Shown: positions 28,124 to 35,779 of the stretch, one piece after another | Numbering within the stretch: the first letter of the stretch is position 1 | Layout of the letters: each line of letters begins with the position of its first letter | Assembly (NCBI RefSeq): GCF_947495715.1 | Contig: NZ_CANLZU010000006.1 | Location: forward strand, 83,055-147,054 | Reading direction: 5' to 3' | DNA length: 64,000 nt | Source: an uncultured Oceanisphaera sp. | Lineage (GTDB): Bacteria > Pseudomonadota > Gammaproteobacteria > Enterobacterales > Aeromonadaceae | Position numbers and translations under genes: made by a program | Notes under the pieces: generated by a model | What the model saw: the letters and a program-made list of their open reading frames with translations, nothing else | Told to the model about the DNA's origin: nothing | The model's database searches: none

Positions 28124-28140
28124 TATATATAATTATGTAT
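28124..28140. promoter_or_regulatory. Putative GntR operator 1, before the first TRAP operon
   Basis: TATATATAATTATGTAT matches the centre of the perfect palindrome at 33473 with only a few differences and lies 50 bases before the dctP start. Assigned to the GntR regulator at 31987 by shared motif and clustering only. Confidence 0.45.
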
Positions 28141-28189
28141 CCATAATAATATCTAGCCGTACCCACACTAACAGCCAAGGGAGTAAGCC

Positions 28190-29200
28190 ATGGATAGCAA
28201 TATACAACCTTTTGGAAAGCGTTTTCAGAAAAGCCTGCTGGGGATCATGCTGGGCACGGCACTGGCCAGCGGACCAGTGCTCGCCGACACCCTGAGGGTC
28301 GCCGGCAACTTCGCCACCGACCATTCCAGCAGCCTGGCGATGGAAGTGTTCAAGCAGGAGGTGGAGACCGCGACCGATAACGACATCAAGGTGCATCTGT
28401 TTCCGGCCATGCAGCTGGGCGGGGCCTCCGAAAATGTCGATCAGGTGCGCTCCGGCGTGCTGAGCATGACCTGGATTGGGGTGTCTTTCCTGTCGCGCAC
28501 CGTGCCCGAGCTGGAAGCGGTCAGTTTGCCGTTTGTACTGAAAGACCGGGAAACCGCCTTTCGCGTGATTGACGGCGAGGTCGGGGATCTGCTCAACGAC
28601 AAACTGGCCGAAAAAGGCTTCGTCGCCCTCGGCTTCATGGAGCTGGGCGCGCGTCATATCACCAACAGCGTGCGGCCCATCGAGTCCATCGAAGACTTCG
28701 ACGGCCTCAAGATCCGCCTGCAGCCGAATGAAACCCACCTGAAGAGCTTCCGTGCTCTGGGAGCCAGCCCGGTGTCCATGGGTATCAACGAGGTGTATTC
28801 GGCGCTGCAGCAGAAGGTGATCGACGGTCAGGAAAACCCCTTCAGCATCATTCGCAAGAACAACTTCGGCGAAGTGCAGCAGTATCTCACCGATACCAAC
28901 CACTTCTTCGACTTTATCGTGGTGGTGGCCAACAAGAGAAAGTTCGACCGCATGTCGGACGACGAGCAACAGGTACTGCGCGATGCCATGACCAAGGCCG
29001 TGGCCTGGCAGCGTGAAAAGGCGGCCGAAGAAGACAGCCTGTCCCGGGACGAGCTGATTGCCGCCGGCATGAAGTTCAATGCGGTGACGCCCGAGCTGCA
29101 TCAGGCCATGCAGGACAAGACCGCCGGTATCGTCGAAGAGCTGAAAGATCGTCTCGGCGCCGAGCTGGTTGACGCGGTACTGGATGGAGCCAAGTCATGA
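28190..29200 (+). CDS. dctP: TRAP transporter substrate-binding protein (DctP family), cluster 1
   Basis: Periplasmic binding protein that hands a carboxylated substrate to the QM permease. The 336 residues begin with a signal peptide (about 1-33, ending GPVLA-DT) and carry the family blocks FPAMQLGGASENVDQVRSG, LKIRLQPNETHLKSFRALGASP (with the conserved carboxylate-binding Arg) and YSALQQKVIDGQENP. AAGGGAG precedes the ATG. It is the first gene of a three-gene transporter plus a racemase-family enzyme, so the cargo is probably a carboxylate acted on by that enzyme. Substrate identity is open. Confidence 0.92.
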   Translation: MDSNIQPFGKRFQKSLLGIMLGTALASGPVLADTLRVAGNFATDHSSSLAMEVFKQEVETATDNDIKVHLFPAMQLGGASENVDQVRSGVLSMTWIGVSFLSRTVPELEAVSLPFVLKDRETAFRVIDGEVGDLLNDKLAEKGFVALGFMELGARHITNSVRPIESIEDFDGLKIRLQPNETHLKSFRALGASPVSMGINEVYSALQQKVIDGQENPFSIIRKNNFGEVQQYLTDTNHFFDFIVVVANKRKFDRMSDDEQQVLRDAMTKAVAWQREKAAEEDSLSRDELIAAGMKFNAVTPELHQAMQDKTAGIVEELKDRLGAELVDAVLDGAKS

Positions 29201-29763
29201 AAGCCGGCCACAGTGAGCATGCCGATATGCTTGCCGGGCCGGGAGCAAGCTCATCCCTGGCAGCGTCTGTACGGCGCTGTCTGCTGGGGGTGGACAGGGC
29301 CTCCATGCTGCTGATCCAGGCCACCATGGCGGTGATGGTGCTGCTGGTGTCGTCTCAGGTGTTCAGCCGTTATCTGCTGTCGGAGTCCATCGACTGGGCC
29401 GATGAAGGATCTCGTCTGGCCTTCGTCTGGGCCATCTTTCTGGCCATTCCCCACGGTCTCAAGCAGGGGGTGCATGTGGGCATCGATGTGCTGACCAACC
29501 GGCTGCCGGCCCAATGGCAGGAGCGACTGGCGCGTCTCATGTTGTTGATCAGTGGCGTGCTGATGGTGGTGGTCTGCTACCAGGCGGTAATGGTCTCCAT
29601 CGACACCTGGGAAGAGCTGATGCCAACGCTGCCGGTCACCGCCTCGGTGTTCTATTTCCCGGTGATGCTCAGCTGCGGCCATGCCTTGCTGCATCTGCTG
29701 TTCATGGCCTGGCAGGGTACCGACACCTGGCGCGAGCCGGATAACGAGGAGGAGGTCTCATGA
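29197..29763 (+). CDS. dctQ: TRAP transporter small permease (DctQ family), cluster 1
   Basis: Small inner-membrane subunit of the TRAP carrier. The 188 residues have four predicted spans (about 32-52, 65-85, 108-128, 148-168), the amphipathic SIDWADEGSRLAFVWAIFLAIPHGLKQGVHVGIDVL segment and short termini. Its ATG overlaps the dctP stop by four bases, and it overlaps dctM in turn, so the three proteins are co-translated. Confidence 0.88.
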   Translation: MKAGHSEHADMLAGPGASSSLAASVRRCLLGVDRASMLLIQATMAVMVLLVSSQVFSRYLLSESIDWADEGSRLAFVWAIFLAIPHGLKQGVHVGIDVLTNRLPAQWQERLARLMLLISGVLMVVVCYQAVMVSIDTWEELMPTLPVTASVFYFPVMLSCGHALLHLLFMAWQGTDTWREPDNEEEVS

Positions 29764-31040
29764 CTACATTGGCCATAGTGTTGTTTCTGATATTGGCCTT
29801 GCTCGGCATGCCGCTGGCGTTTTCGCTCGGTCTGGCGGCATTGGGTGGCCTGGCCTACAGCGGTATCGAGCTGTCGGTATTGCCGCAGCGAATGATGCAC
29901 GCGGTCAACTCCTTTCCGCTGATGGCGATTCCGCTGTTCATGCTGGCGGGCGAGTTGATGGTGGGCGGTCAGGTGATGCAGCGCACCATCGACTTCGCCA
30001 ACGCCGTGGTGGGGCGGGTCAAGGGCGGACTGGCCCATGTCACCCTGCTGTCCGGTCTGGGGCTGGCCTCGGTGACCGGGGCGGCCGTGGCGGGTGCCAG
30101 TGCGCTGGGCACCACCATGATGCCGTCGATGAAAAAGCATTACGACGTGGGCTTTGGCTCGGCGGTGGTGGCCTCGGCCTCCAACCTGGGTCCCATTATT
30201 CCGCCCAGCGCGGCGATGATCGTCTACGCGCTGATGGCAGGATCTTCGGTGTCGGTCGGCGGCCTCTTCATGGCCGGTGTGGTGCCCGGAATTCTGCTGG
30301 TGGTCGGCATGATGGGCCTGGCCAGCTATATCGCGCACCGCAAGGGGTATGCGCCCACCGGTGAACCCTTCAGCTGGCAGAATCTGCTGATCCAGGGCAA
30401 GCGGGCAGGGGCCATCATTCTGATGCCGGTAGTGGTGATCGGCGGTATCGTCGGGGGTGTCTTCACCGCCACGGAAGGGGCGGCCATCGCGGTGATCTAT
30501 GCCTTTATCGTCGGCAAGTGGGTCACTCGCAAGCTGAGCTGGAGCGAGCTGCCGGGCTGTATGTTCCGCGCCGCGCTGACCTCGGCGGTCGTCGGTGCGC
30601 TGATCGCCTTTGCCACGCCACTGACCTTTCTGTTCACCATAGAGTTGTTGCCGCTGCGGTTGTCGGAGTTCATCCAGGGCTTTACCAGTAACCCCGAGGT
30701 GTTCCTCGCCATGGTGATGGTGATGCTGCTGATAGTGGGCATGTTTCTGGAGTCTAACGCCGCCTACATCATGCTGGTGCCGCTGTTTGCGCCCATCGCC
30801 CTGGCCTACGGCATAGACCCGCTCTACTTCGGCTTTCTGTTCGTGTTCAACCTGGTCATCGGCATGATGACGCCGCCGGTCGGGGTGCTGCTGTTCGTGA
30901 TGTGTGGTATCGCCAAGATCCCCATGTCCCAACTGTTGCGCTATGTCTGGCCCTTTATTGCCCTGCAATACCTGGTGTTGATGTTGTGCTGGTTTTTCCC
31001 GGAAATCGTGACGGCCCTGCCGCATGCCCTGGGTTATTGA
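29760..31040 (+). CDS. dctM: TRAP transporter large permease (DctM family), cluster 1
   Basis: Twelve-helix inner-membrane subunit that moves the substrate with sodium. The 426 residues show DctM hallmarks: LLGMPLAFSLGLAALGG at the start, PLFMLAGELMVGG, ALGTTMMPSMKKHYD..SASNLGPIIPPSAAMIVYA and a C-terminal FVFNLVIGMMTPPVGVLLFVM block. It overlaps dctQ by four bases. Together with dctPQ it is a complete TRAP system. Confidence 0.93.
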   Translation: MTTLAIVLFLILALLGMPLAFSLGLAALGGLAYSGIELSVLPQRMMHAVNSFPLMAIPLFMLAGELMVGGQVMQRTIDFANAVVGRVKGGLAHVTLLSGLGLASVTGAAVAGASALGTTMMPSMKKHYDVGFGSAVVASASNLGPIIPPSAAMIVYALMAGSSVSVGGLFMAGVVPGILLVVGMMGLASYIAHRKGYAPTGEPFSWQNLLIQGKRAGAIILMPVVVIGGIVGGVFTATEGAAIAVIYAFIVGKWVTRKLSWSELPGCMFRAALTSAVVGALIAFATPLTFLFTIELLPLRLSEFIQGFTSNPEVFLAMVMVMLLIVGMFLESNAAYIMLVPLFAPIALAYGIDPLYFGFLFVFNLVIGMMTPPVGVLLFVMCGIAKIPMSQLLRYVWPFIALQYLVLMLCWFFPEIVTALPHALGY

Positions 31041-31081
31041 TTGTTAACTGAAAAATCGAAAATTTTTCCAAGGAGAAAAAG

Positions 31082-31813
31082 ATGACTGATCGTACTTTGT
31101 TAGGTGTGCTGACCCCGTCTTCCAATACCAGTCTGGAGCCGGTGACTGCCGATATTCTGCACGGTGTGGACAACACCAGCGCCCACTTCGGCCGCCTCAA
31201 GGTGACCGAGATTTCGCTGACCGAGCAGGCCCTGAGCCAGTTCGACAACGAGCCTTTCCTGCAGGCGTCCCGGCTGCTGGCGGATGCCAAGGTGCAGTCC
31301 ATCACCTGGAGCGGCACTTCCTCCGGCTGGCGCGGTTTTCAGGATGACGAGATTCTGTGTGACGCCATCACCCGGGAAACCGGCATTCCGGCCACCACCT
31401 CGGTGCTGGCGCTGAACGAGCTGTTCGACCTGACCGGGGTTAAACGCTTCGGCCTCGTCACCCCTTACCTGCACGATGTGCAGAGCAAGGTGATTGCCAC
31501 CTATGCCGCCGCCGGCTTCGAATGTGTGGCCGAGCGTCATCTCAACGACAAGGGCAACTTCTCCTTCTCCGAGGTGAGCGAGGAAACGCTTGAGGAAATG
31601 GTACGTGCCGTGGCCGCCGAGCAGCAATGTGATGCCATCACCATTTTCTGCACCAACCTGCGCGGTGCCCGAGTGGCAGCCAGACTGGAAAAGGAACTGG
31701 GTATTCCCATCTACGACACTGTCTCTACCGGAGTGTGGAAGGGCATGCTGCTGGCCGACGCCGACCCGAGCAAAATTAAAAACTGGGGCAGTATTTTTTC
31801 AATTAAGCCATAA
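31082..31813 (+). CDS. Asp/Glu racemase superfamily enzyme (maleate isomerase / arylmalonate decarboxylase-like)
   Basis: The 243 residues match the maleate isomerase-arylmalonate decarboxylase branch: LGVLTPSSNTSLEP at the start, GVKRFGLVTPYLHDVQ in the middle and the active-site Cys in ITIFCTNLRG (about 192). The first catalytic Cys of isomerases and racemases is absent: that loop reads SGTSSGW, closer to the Gly-Thr-Ser of arylmalonate decarboxylase. A one-cysteine enzyme could decarboxylate a malonate-like acid or racemise by another route. It follows dctM by 41 bases with its own AAGGAG site, so it probably acts on the imported compound. Confidence 0.78.
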   Translation: MTDRTLLGVLTPSSNTSLEPVTADILHGVDNTSAHFGRLKVTEISLTEQALSQFDNEPFLQASRLLADAKVQSITWSGTSSGWRGFQDDEILCDAITRETGIPATTSVLALNELFDLTGVKRFGLVTPYLHDVQSKVIATYAAAGFECVAERHLNDKGNFSFSEVSEETLEEMVRAVAAEQQCDAITIFCTNLRGARVAARLEKELGIPIYDTVSTGVWKGMLLADADPSKIKNWGSIFSIKP

Positions 31814-31826
31814 TTATATATTATGT
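31809..31826. promoter_or_regulatory. Putative GntR operator 2, before the regulator gene
   Basis: CATAATTATATATTATG is a near-palindrome sharing TATAATTAT-type words with the sites at 28124 and 33473. It overlaps the racemase stop region, about 160 bases before the GntR gene, so autoregulation is possible. Confidence 0.4.
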
Positions 31827-31831
31827 AATTT

Positions 31832-31855
31832 AAAGCCCCGGTACACCGGGGCTTT
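31832..31855 (+). terminator. Terminator after the TRAP-racemase operon
   Basis: AAAGCCCCGGT pairs with ACCGGGGCTTT; the T run is short (CTTTGG), so efficiency is uncertain. Confidence 0.65.
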
Positions 31856-31986
31856 GGTGCCTGAGGTCGTGGCGCGATCGGGATCACGCTGGCTACGGCC
31901 GAAGATGGCGCTTTTATGCAGCAGGTATTATGCTGCCCGGCTGACAAGTTGTAAGCCGCACACAAATTATAAAAAAGGCGGGCACT

Positions 31987-32679
31987 GTGGTTACACCTAT
32001 TAATAGTTACGGTAGAAATTCTCTGCGTCGTCGCTCCCTTCATGAGGAAGTGGCCGATTGCGTACGCACCATGATCATCGAAGGCGAGCTGAAAGAAGGC
32101 CAGCGCATCAACGAGCCCGAGCTGTGTCAGCGGCTGGATATTTCTCGCACCCCCCTGCGCGAGGCGCTGAAGGTACTCCATTCCGAAGGCATGGTCACCA
32201 TAGAGCCCAATCGGGGCGCCTGGGTGGCCACCATCACGGCCGAGGAAATTCGCGAGCATTTCGAGATCATCAGCACCCTGGAACGGCGAGCGGCCGAGCT
32301 GACCGCCATCAAGGCCAGCGAGAGTGACCTTACCCGGCTGAGCCAGTTGCAGGAAAAGCTGGAACACCACCATCAGGCCCAGGAGCGTCACGAGTATTTC
32401 GAGATCAATCAGCATATTCACCGCCTGATCATCGAGCTGGCGAACAACGAGAGCCTGACCCAGCTGCACCATCAGCTGATGAACCGGGTCAGTCGCGGGC
32501 GCTATCTGGCCATCGGCATGCAACATCGTTGGGACGAATCCGTCGGTGAGCACAAAGCCCTGCTCGACGCCCTGCTGGCACGCGATGGCGACAGAGCCGG
32601 CCGCATTCTGGCCGAGCATGTGATGCATACCGGCGAAACCGTGGTCAAGGAGCTGGAGCAGCAACAAAAGGTCGGCTGA
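31987..32679 (+). CDS. GntR/FadR (FCD) family transcriptional regulator
   Basis: DNA-binding regulator whose FCD domain usually binds a small carboxylate with a metal. The 230 residues have the winged helix at about 12-78 (DISRTPLREALKVLHSEGMVTIEPNRGAWV) and the FCD domain at about 88-222 with metal-ligand histidines in EINQHIHRLI, GEHKALLDAL and LAEHVMHTGE. It begins with GTG. Its place between the TRAP-racemase operon and the hydantoinase operon, and three related AT-rich near-palindromes at those boundaries, suggest it controls both and senses the transported substrate or a product. Confidence 0.85.
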   Translation: MVTPINSYGRNSLRRRSLHEEVADCVRTMIIEGELKEGQRINEPELCQRLDISRTPLREALKVLHSEGMVTIEPNRGAWVATITAEEIREHFEIISTLERRAAELTAIKASESDLTRLSQLQEKLEHHHQAQERHEYFEINQHIHRLIIELANNESLTQLHHQLMNRVSRGRYLAIGMQHRWDESVGEHKALLDALLARDGDRAGRILAEHVMHTGETVVKELEQQQKVG

Positions 32680-32787
32680 CCGGTCATTCGGCAAGCCAAA
32701 ATTCCACCAGCAATCTGTCTTCCCCCATATCCCCGAATCACGGCGGGTCACCGCCGGTCTCGAACCCAGCCAATCCGTTTTCTTCTG

Positions 32788-33293
32788 TAATACCAATCTG
32801 AGAAAGTATCTGCTCTATTTGTCAGCTCTGTAAAGGCCGAACGAAGGGTCTATTCCACCGACACGCTGCAGATGAATGACACTCATAGTTTCAGCCAGCT
32901 GCGAGCATTCACTGGATACTCGGTCAGGCTGAAACGATTCGTCACGGCGAGGCAGGCTCGCCCCATGTACGCTCAGCACATGACATCCGACCGCCAAGGA
33001 TGGCGGGAGTGTCAGCATTGCAGGATCCTTTGTTGACCTGTCATATGATGGTCGGTGAAATAATAGATCCCTTCATCCGTCCCTAAGCTACCGAGTCGCC
33101 TGTGAGCGTGGCTTACAGACAACTCGCTGCTTAAGGAGAGGCAACAGAGATCGGCTTCCACGACCGTGACAATGCCAGGGATGGCATTTCCCGAGCCCCC
33201 AAGGATGGGTTTATGGCGAGTCGTGGGAGCCGACTCTGTTGCCTCGAGTATCCAGTTTCAAAATAGATCATATTTTTATTTAGATTGGTATTA
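32788..33293. mobile_element. MITE-like element with TAATACCAATC terminal inverted repeats
   Basis: A 506-base element begins TAATACCAATCTGAGAAAG and ends with the inverted form (ATTTAGATTGGTATTA), the two ends pairing over about 33 bases. Similar TAATACCAATC ends are common in intergenic repeats of Vibrio, Shewanella and Pseudoalteromonas. There is no transposase frame. Its interior holds a left arm (32971-33055) identical at 81 of 85 positions to that of the element at 24578, and a three-way-junction hairpin. Inserted between the GntR gene and the hydantoinase operon. Confidence 0.75.
33138..33245. repeat. Three-way-junction hairpin motif, copy 2
   Basis: A 12-base-pair outer stem (GAGGCAACAGAG at 33138, complement at 33234) and a 14-base inner stem (33151-33164 with 33220-33233) enclose AATGCC-AGGGAT-GGCATT (33171-33188) and CCCAAGGATGGG (33198-33209). 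Linkers are TCCCGAGCC and TTTATGGCG. Stem sequences differ from copy 1 but pairing is kept. Confidence 0.75.
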
Positions 33294-33472
33294 CCACACT
33301 CTGCAGTATTGCCTCTGCTTTGTTGTCTGCTTCCCTCCCGAACATCTCCCTCCCCCCCATTTTGTTTTCAATAAAAACACCACTCGTTAACCATGAATTC
33401 ACATTTAAAGTGATACAGATCACATATACCCCTGTTTTCGATTGAATAACCACCCCGGCAATGTTTAATTAC

Positions 33473-33492
33473 GAATATATAATTATATATTC
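33473..33492. promoter_or_regulatory. Perfect 20-base palindrome, putative GntR operator 3
   Basis: GAATATATAATTATATATTC is a perfect inverted repeat about 80 bases before the hydantoinase start. FCD-type GntR proteins bind short AT-rich palindromes. Related sequences occur at 28124 and 31809. The rest of 33294-33575 shows only a small GC hairpin (CCCCGCCTTCGCGAGGGT). Confidence 0.55.
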
Positions 33493-33575
33493 AATTTCAC
33501 CTGCTTCGGCAGTGGACAGAAAAATGGCAAACACTGGACCCCCGCCTTCGCGAGGGTGACGAAAGAGGAAGGGAT

Positions 33576-34997
33576 ATGTCTGAATTCGATCTGGTCATCC
33601 GCAATGGCCGCATCGCGACCGCCGCCGACATCACCGACTGTGATCTGGCCATCAAAGACGGTCGCATCGTCGCCATGGGTGAGAATATCGGCGCTGGCAA
33701 ACGGGAAATCGATGCCAAGGGTCTGTGGCTGTTGCCGGGCGGGGTGGATGCCCACTGCCATCTGGATCAACCCATGCCGGAAGGGCTGCGCATGGCCGAT
33801 GACTTTTATACCGGCACCCGCTCCGCCGCCTGCGGTGGTACCACCACAGTCATGCCCTTCGCGGCCCAGGAAAAAGGCCAGTCGCTGAAGGCAGCGGTAG
33901 AGGATTATCACCGCCGTGCCGAGGGCAAGGCGGTGGTCGATTATGCCTTTCACCTGATTGTGACCGACCCCACCGAAACCGTACTCAAGGAAGAGCTGCC
34001 GGAACTGATCCGTCAGGGCTGCACCTCCTTCAAGATTTACATGACCTATGACGACCTCAAGCTCAACGACGGCCAGATCCTCGATGTGCTGGCCCTGGCC
34101 CGGGCCGAAGGCGCCATGGCGATGATTCATGCGGAAAACGCCGATTGCATCGGCTGGCTGACCAAACGCCTGCTCGATGCGGGTCACACTGCCCCCAAGT
34201 ATCATGCGGCTTCCCGGCCCATGCTGGTGGAGCGGGAAGCGACCCACAGGGCCATCGCTTTGTCGGAGCTGGTGGATGTGCCCATTCTGGTGGTGCATGT
34301 GTCCGGCGCCGAGGCGGTGGAGCAAATTCGCTGGGCACGCAGCAAGGGCATCAGCATCTATGCGGAAACCTGCCCCCAGTACCTGTTTCTTACCGCCGAA
34401 GATCTGGGCCTGGACGGCTACGAAGGTGCCAAGTGCGTATGCAGCCCGCCACCACGGGACGAGTCCAATCAGCAGGTGATCTGGGATGGCCTGGACGACG
34501 GTCTGTTCACCATTTTCTCTTCGGATCACGCACCGTTTCGTTATGAAGACCCGCAGGGCAAGAAGCCGAATGGCGAAGAAGTGGACTTCCCCTACATTCC
34601 CAACGGCATTCCCGGCCTCGAAACCCGGCTGCCGCTGCTGTTCTCGGAAGGGGTCAACAAGGGCCGTATCAGCCTCAACAAGTTTGTCGAGCTGACCGCC
34701 ACCAACCCGGCCAAGCTCTACGGCCTGTATCCGCGCAAGGGCACCATCGCCATCGGCGCCGATGCAGATATCGCGCTGTGGGATCCCAAGCGGGAAGTCA
34801 CCATTCGCAACGAAATGCTGCACCACGACGTGGACTACACCCCCTATGAAGGCCGCACCGTCACCGGCTGGCCGGTGATGACCCTGAGCCGCGGCGAGCT
34901 GGTCTGGAATGACGGCGATGTGCCGGGTCGGGCCGGGCAGGGGCGTTTTCTGCCCTGCGGCAAGCCGGACATGGCCAAGCCCAAGGTCAGAGGATAA
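33576..34997 (+). CDS. hydA: Dihydropyrimidinase / D-hydantoinase
   Basis: Binuclear-metal cyclic amidohydrolase that opens hydantoin or dihydropyrimidine rings to N-carbamoyl amino acids. The 473 residues show metal ligands H60 and H62 (GVDAHCHLD), the carboxylated lysine K153 in SFKIYMTYDD, H185 (AMIHAEN), the HVSG histidine and the SSDHAPF aspartate. The sequence follows the dihydropyrimidinase/hydantoinase branch rather than allantoinase or dihydroorotase. A strong purine-rich ribosome-binding site precedes the ATG. It is the first gene of an operon with a hydantoin racemase, four bases apart, which points to hydantoins as natural or fortuitous substrates. Confidence 0.92.
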   Translation: MSEFDLVIRNGRIATAADITDCDLAIKDGRIVAMGENIGAGKREIDAKGLWLLPGGVDAHCHLDQPMPEGLRMADDFYTGTRSAACGGTTTVMPFAAQEKGQSLKAAVEDYHRRAEGKAVVDYAFHLIVTDPTETVLKEELPELIRQGCTSFKIYMTYDDLKLNDGQILDVLALARAEGAMAMIHAENADCIGWLTKRLLDAGHTAPKYHAASRPMLVEREATHRAIALSELVDVPILVVHVSGAEAVEQIRWARSKGISIYAETCPQYLFLTAEDLGLDGYEGAKCVCSPPPRDESNQQVIWDGLDDGLFTIFSSDHAPFRYEDPQGKKPNGEEVDFPYIPNGIPGLETRLPLLFSEGVNKGRISLNKFVELTATNPAKLYGLYPRKGTIAIGADADIALWDPKREVTIRNEMLHHDVDYTPYEGRTVTGWPVMTLSRGELVWNDGDVPGRAGQGRFLPCGKPDMAKPKVRG

Positions 34998-35001
34998 GCC
35001 G

Positions 35002-35697
35002 ATGCGATTGCTGCTCGTCAACGCCAACACCAGCCGAAGCATCACCGACACACTGGCAGCCGAAGCCCGGCTGTCGCTGCCGGCCGACTGGCAACTGAGT
35101 ACCGCCACCGGCGCCTTTGGCGCGGCGGTGATTCAGACGCGCCGCGATTGCGCCATCGCCGAGCATGCCTGTATCGAGGCGGTCGAAGCCAATCTGGCAG
35201 AACACGCAGAAGGCTGTGACGCCGTGGTAGTGGGGGTATCGCTGGATACCGGCCTGTGGGCCCTGCGCGAGACATTGAAGGTGCCGGTGGTCGGCCTGCT
35301 GGAAGCGAGTCTGCTCACCGCCTGCATGGTTGGTGGTCGCTATGGCCTGGTGGTGGTGGGGCCGCAAACGGTGCCGTTGTACCGGGAATTGGTGGAGCGG
35401 CACGGCCTGGCAGCCCGCCTGGCCGGAATAGAAGCCATTGCCGCCGACGCACCGGCGGTGCAGGCGGCACCGGAACAGTTTGAATTATCGCTTGTCGAGG
35501 CCTGCAACCGGCTGGTCGAGGGCGGCGCCGAGTGTGTGATTCTGGTCGGCGCCGTGGTCGCCGGTCTGCATCGCCGACTGCAGGCCAGAGTATCGGTGCC
35601 GTTGCTCGACGGCATGGCCTGCGCGGTTACCCAGGCCTGCGGCCTGGCCAGACTCCCATTATTCAGGGCCGAGGCAGACGGTGCCCGGCTGACGTAA
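35002..35697 (+). CDS. hyuE: Hydantoin racemase (Asp/Glu racemase family)
   Basis: Interconverts D- and L-5-substituted hydantoins so a stereoselective hydantoinase can use both. The 231 residues start MRLLLVNANTSRSITD, the HyuE opening, with GLLEASLLTACMVGGRYGLVVVG around the first half-site and CVILVGAVVAGL around the second. Hydantoin racemases normally use two cysteines; here the residues nearby are C-MVGGRYG and an E-CVILVGA, so the second catalytic Cys position (usually EaIvLGCagm) appears to be V-G-A instead. Function may therefore differ. It follows hydA by four bases; the start within the longer frame was set by the family N-terminus. Confidence 0.75.
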   Translation: MRLLLVNANTSRSITDTLAAEARLSLPADWQLSTATGAFGAAVIQTRRDCAIAEHACIEAVEANLAEHAEGCDAVVVGVSLDTGLWALRETLKVPVVGLLEASLLTACMVGGRYGLVVVGPQTVPLYRELVERHGLAARLAGIEAIAADAPAVQAAPEQFELSLVEACNRLVEGGAECVILVGAVVAGLHRRLQARVSVPLLDGMACAVTQACGLARLPLFRAEADGARLT

Positions 35698-35779
35698 GCA
35701 AGGTTGAAGGTAGCAAGGCTTAAGTTATCAAGGAAAGGGGATTTCCCCCATTACAGCAATCCCATCAAAGGAGTGAGTC

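Larger units (their letters stand above)
27818..28189. other. Divergent promoter region between nirK and the TRAP operon
   Basis: About 370 bases, AT-rich at both ends. It contains the FNR-type box for nirK and, on the other side, an AT-rich near-palindrome at 28124 that may be an operator for the TRAP operon. Nothing else recognisable. Confidence 0.55.

Noticed and set aside
29652..31025. Minus-strand frame of 457 codons opposite dctM of cluster 1
   Set aside because: Very low-complexity H/Q/R-rich translation expected from the reverse of a GC-rich transporter gene.
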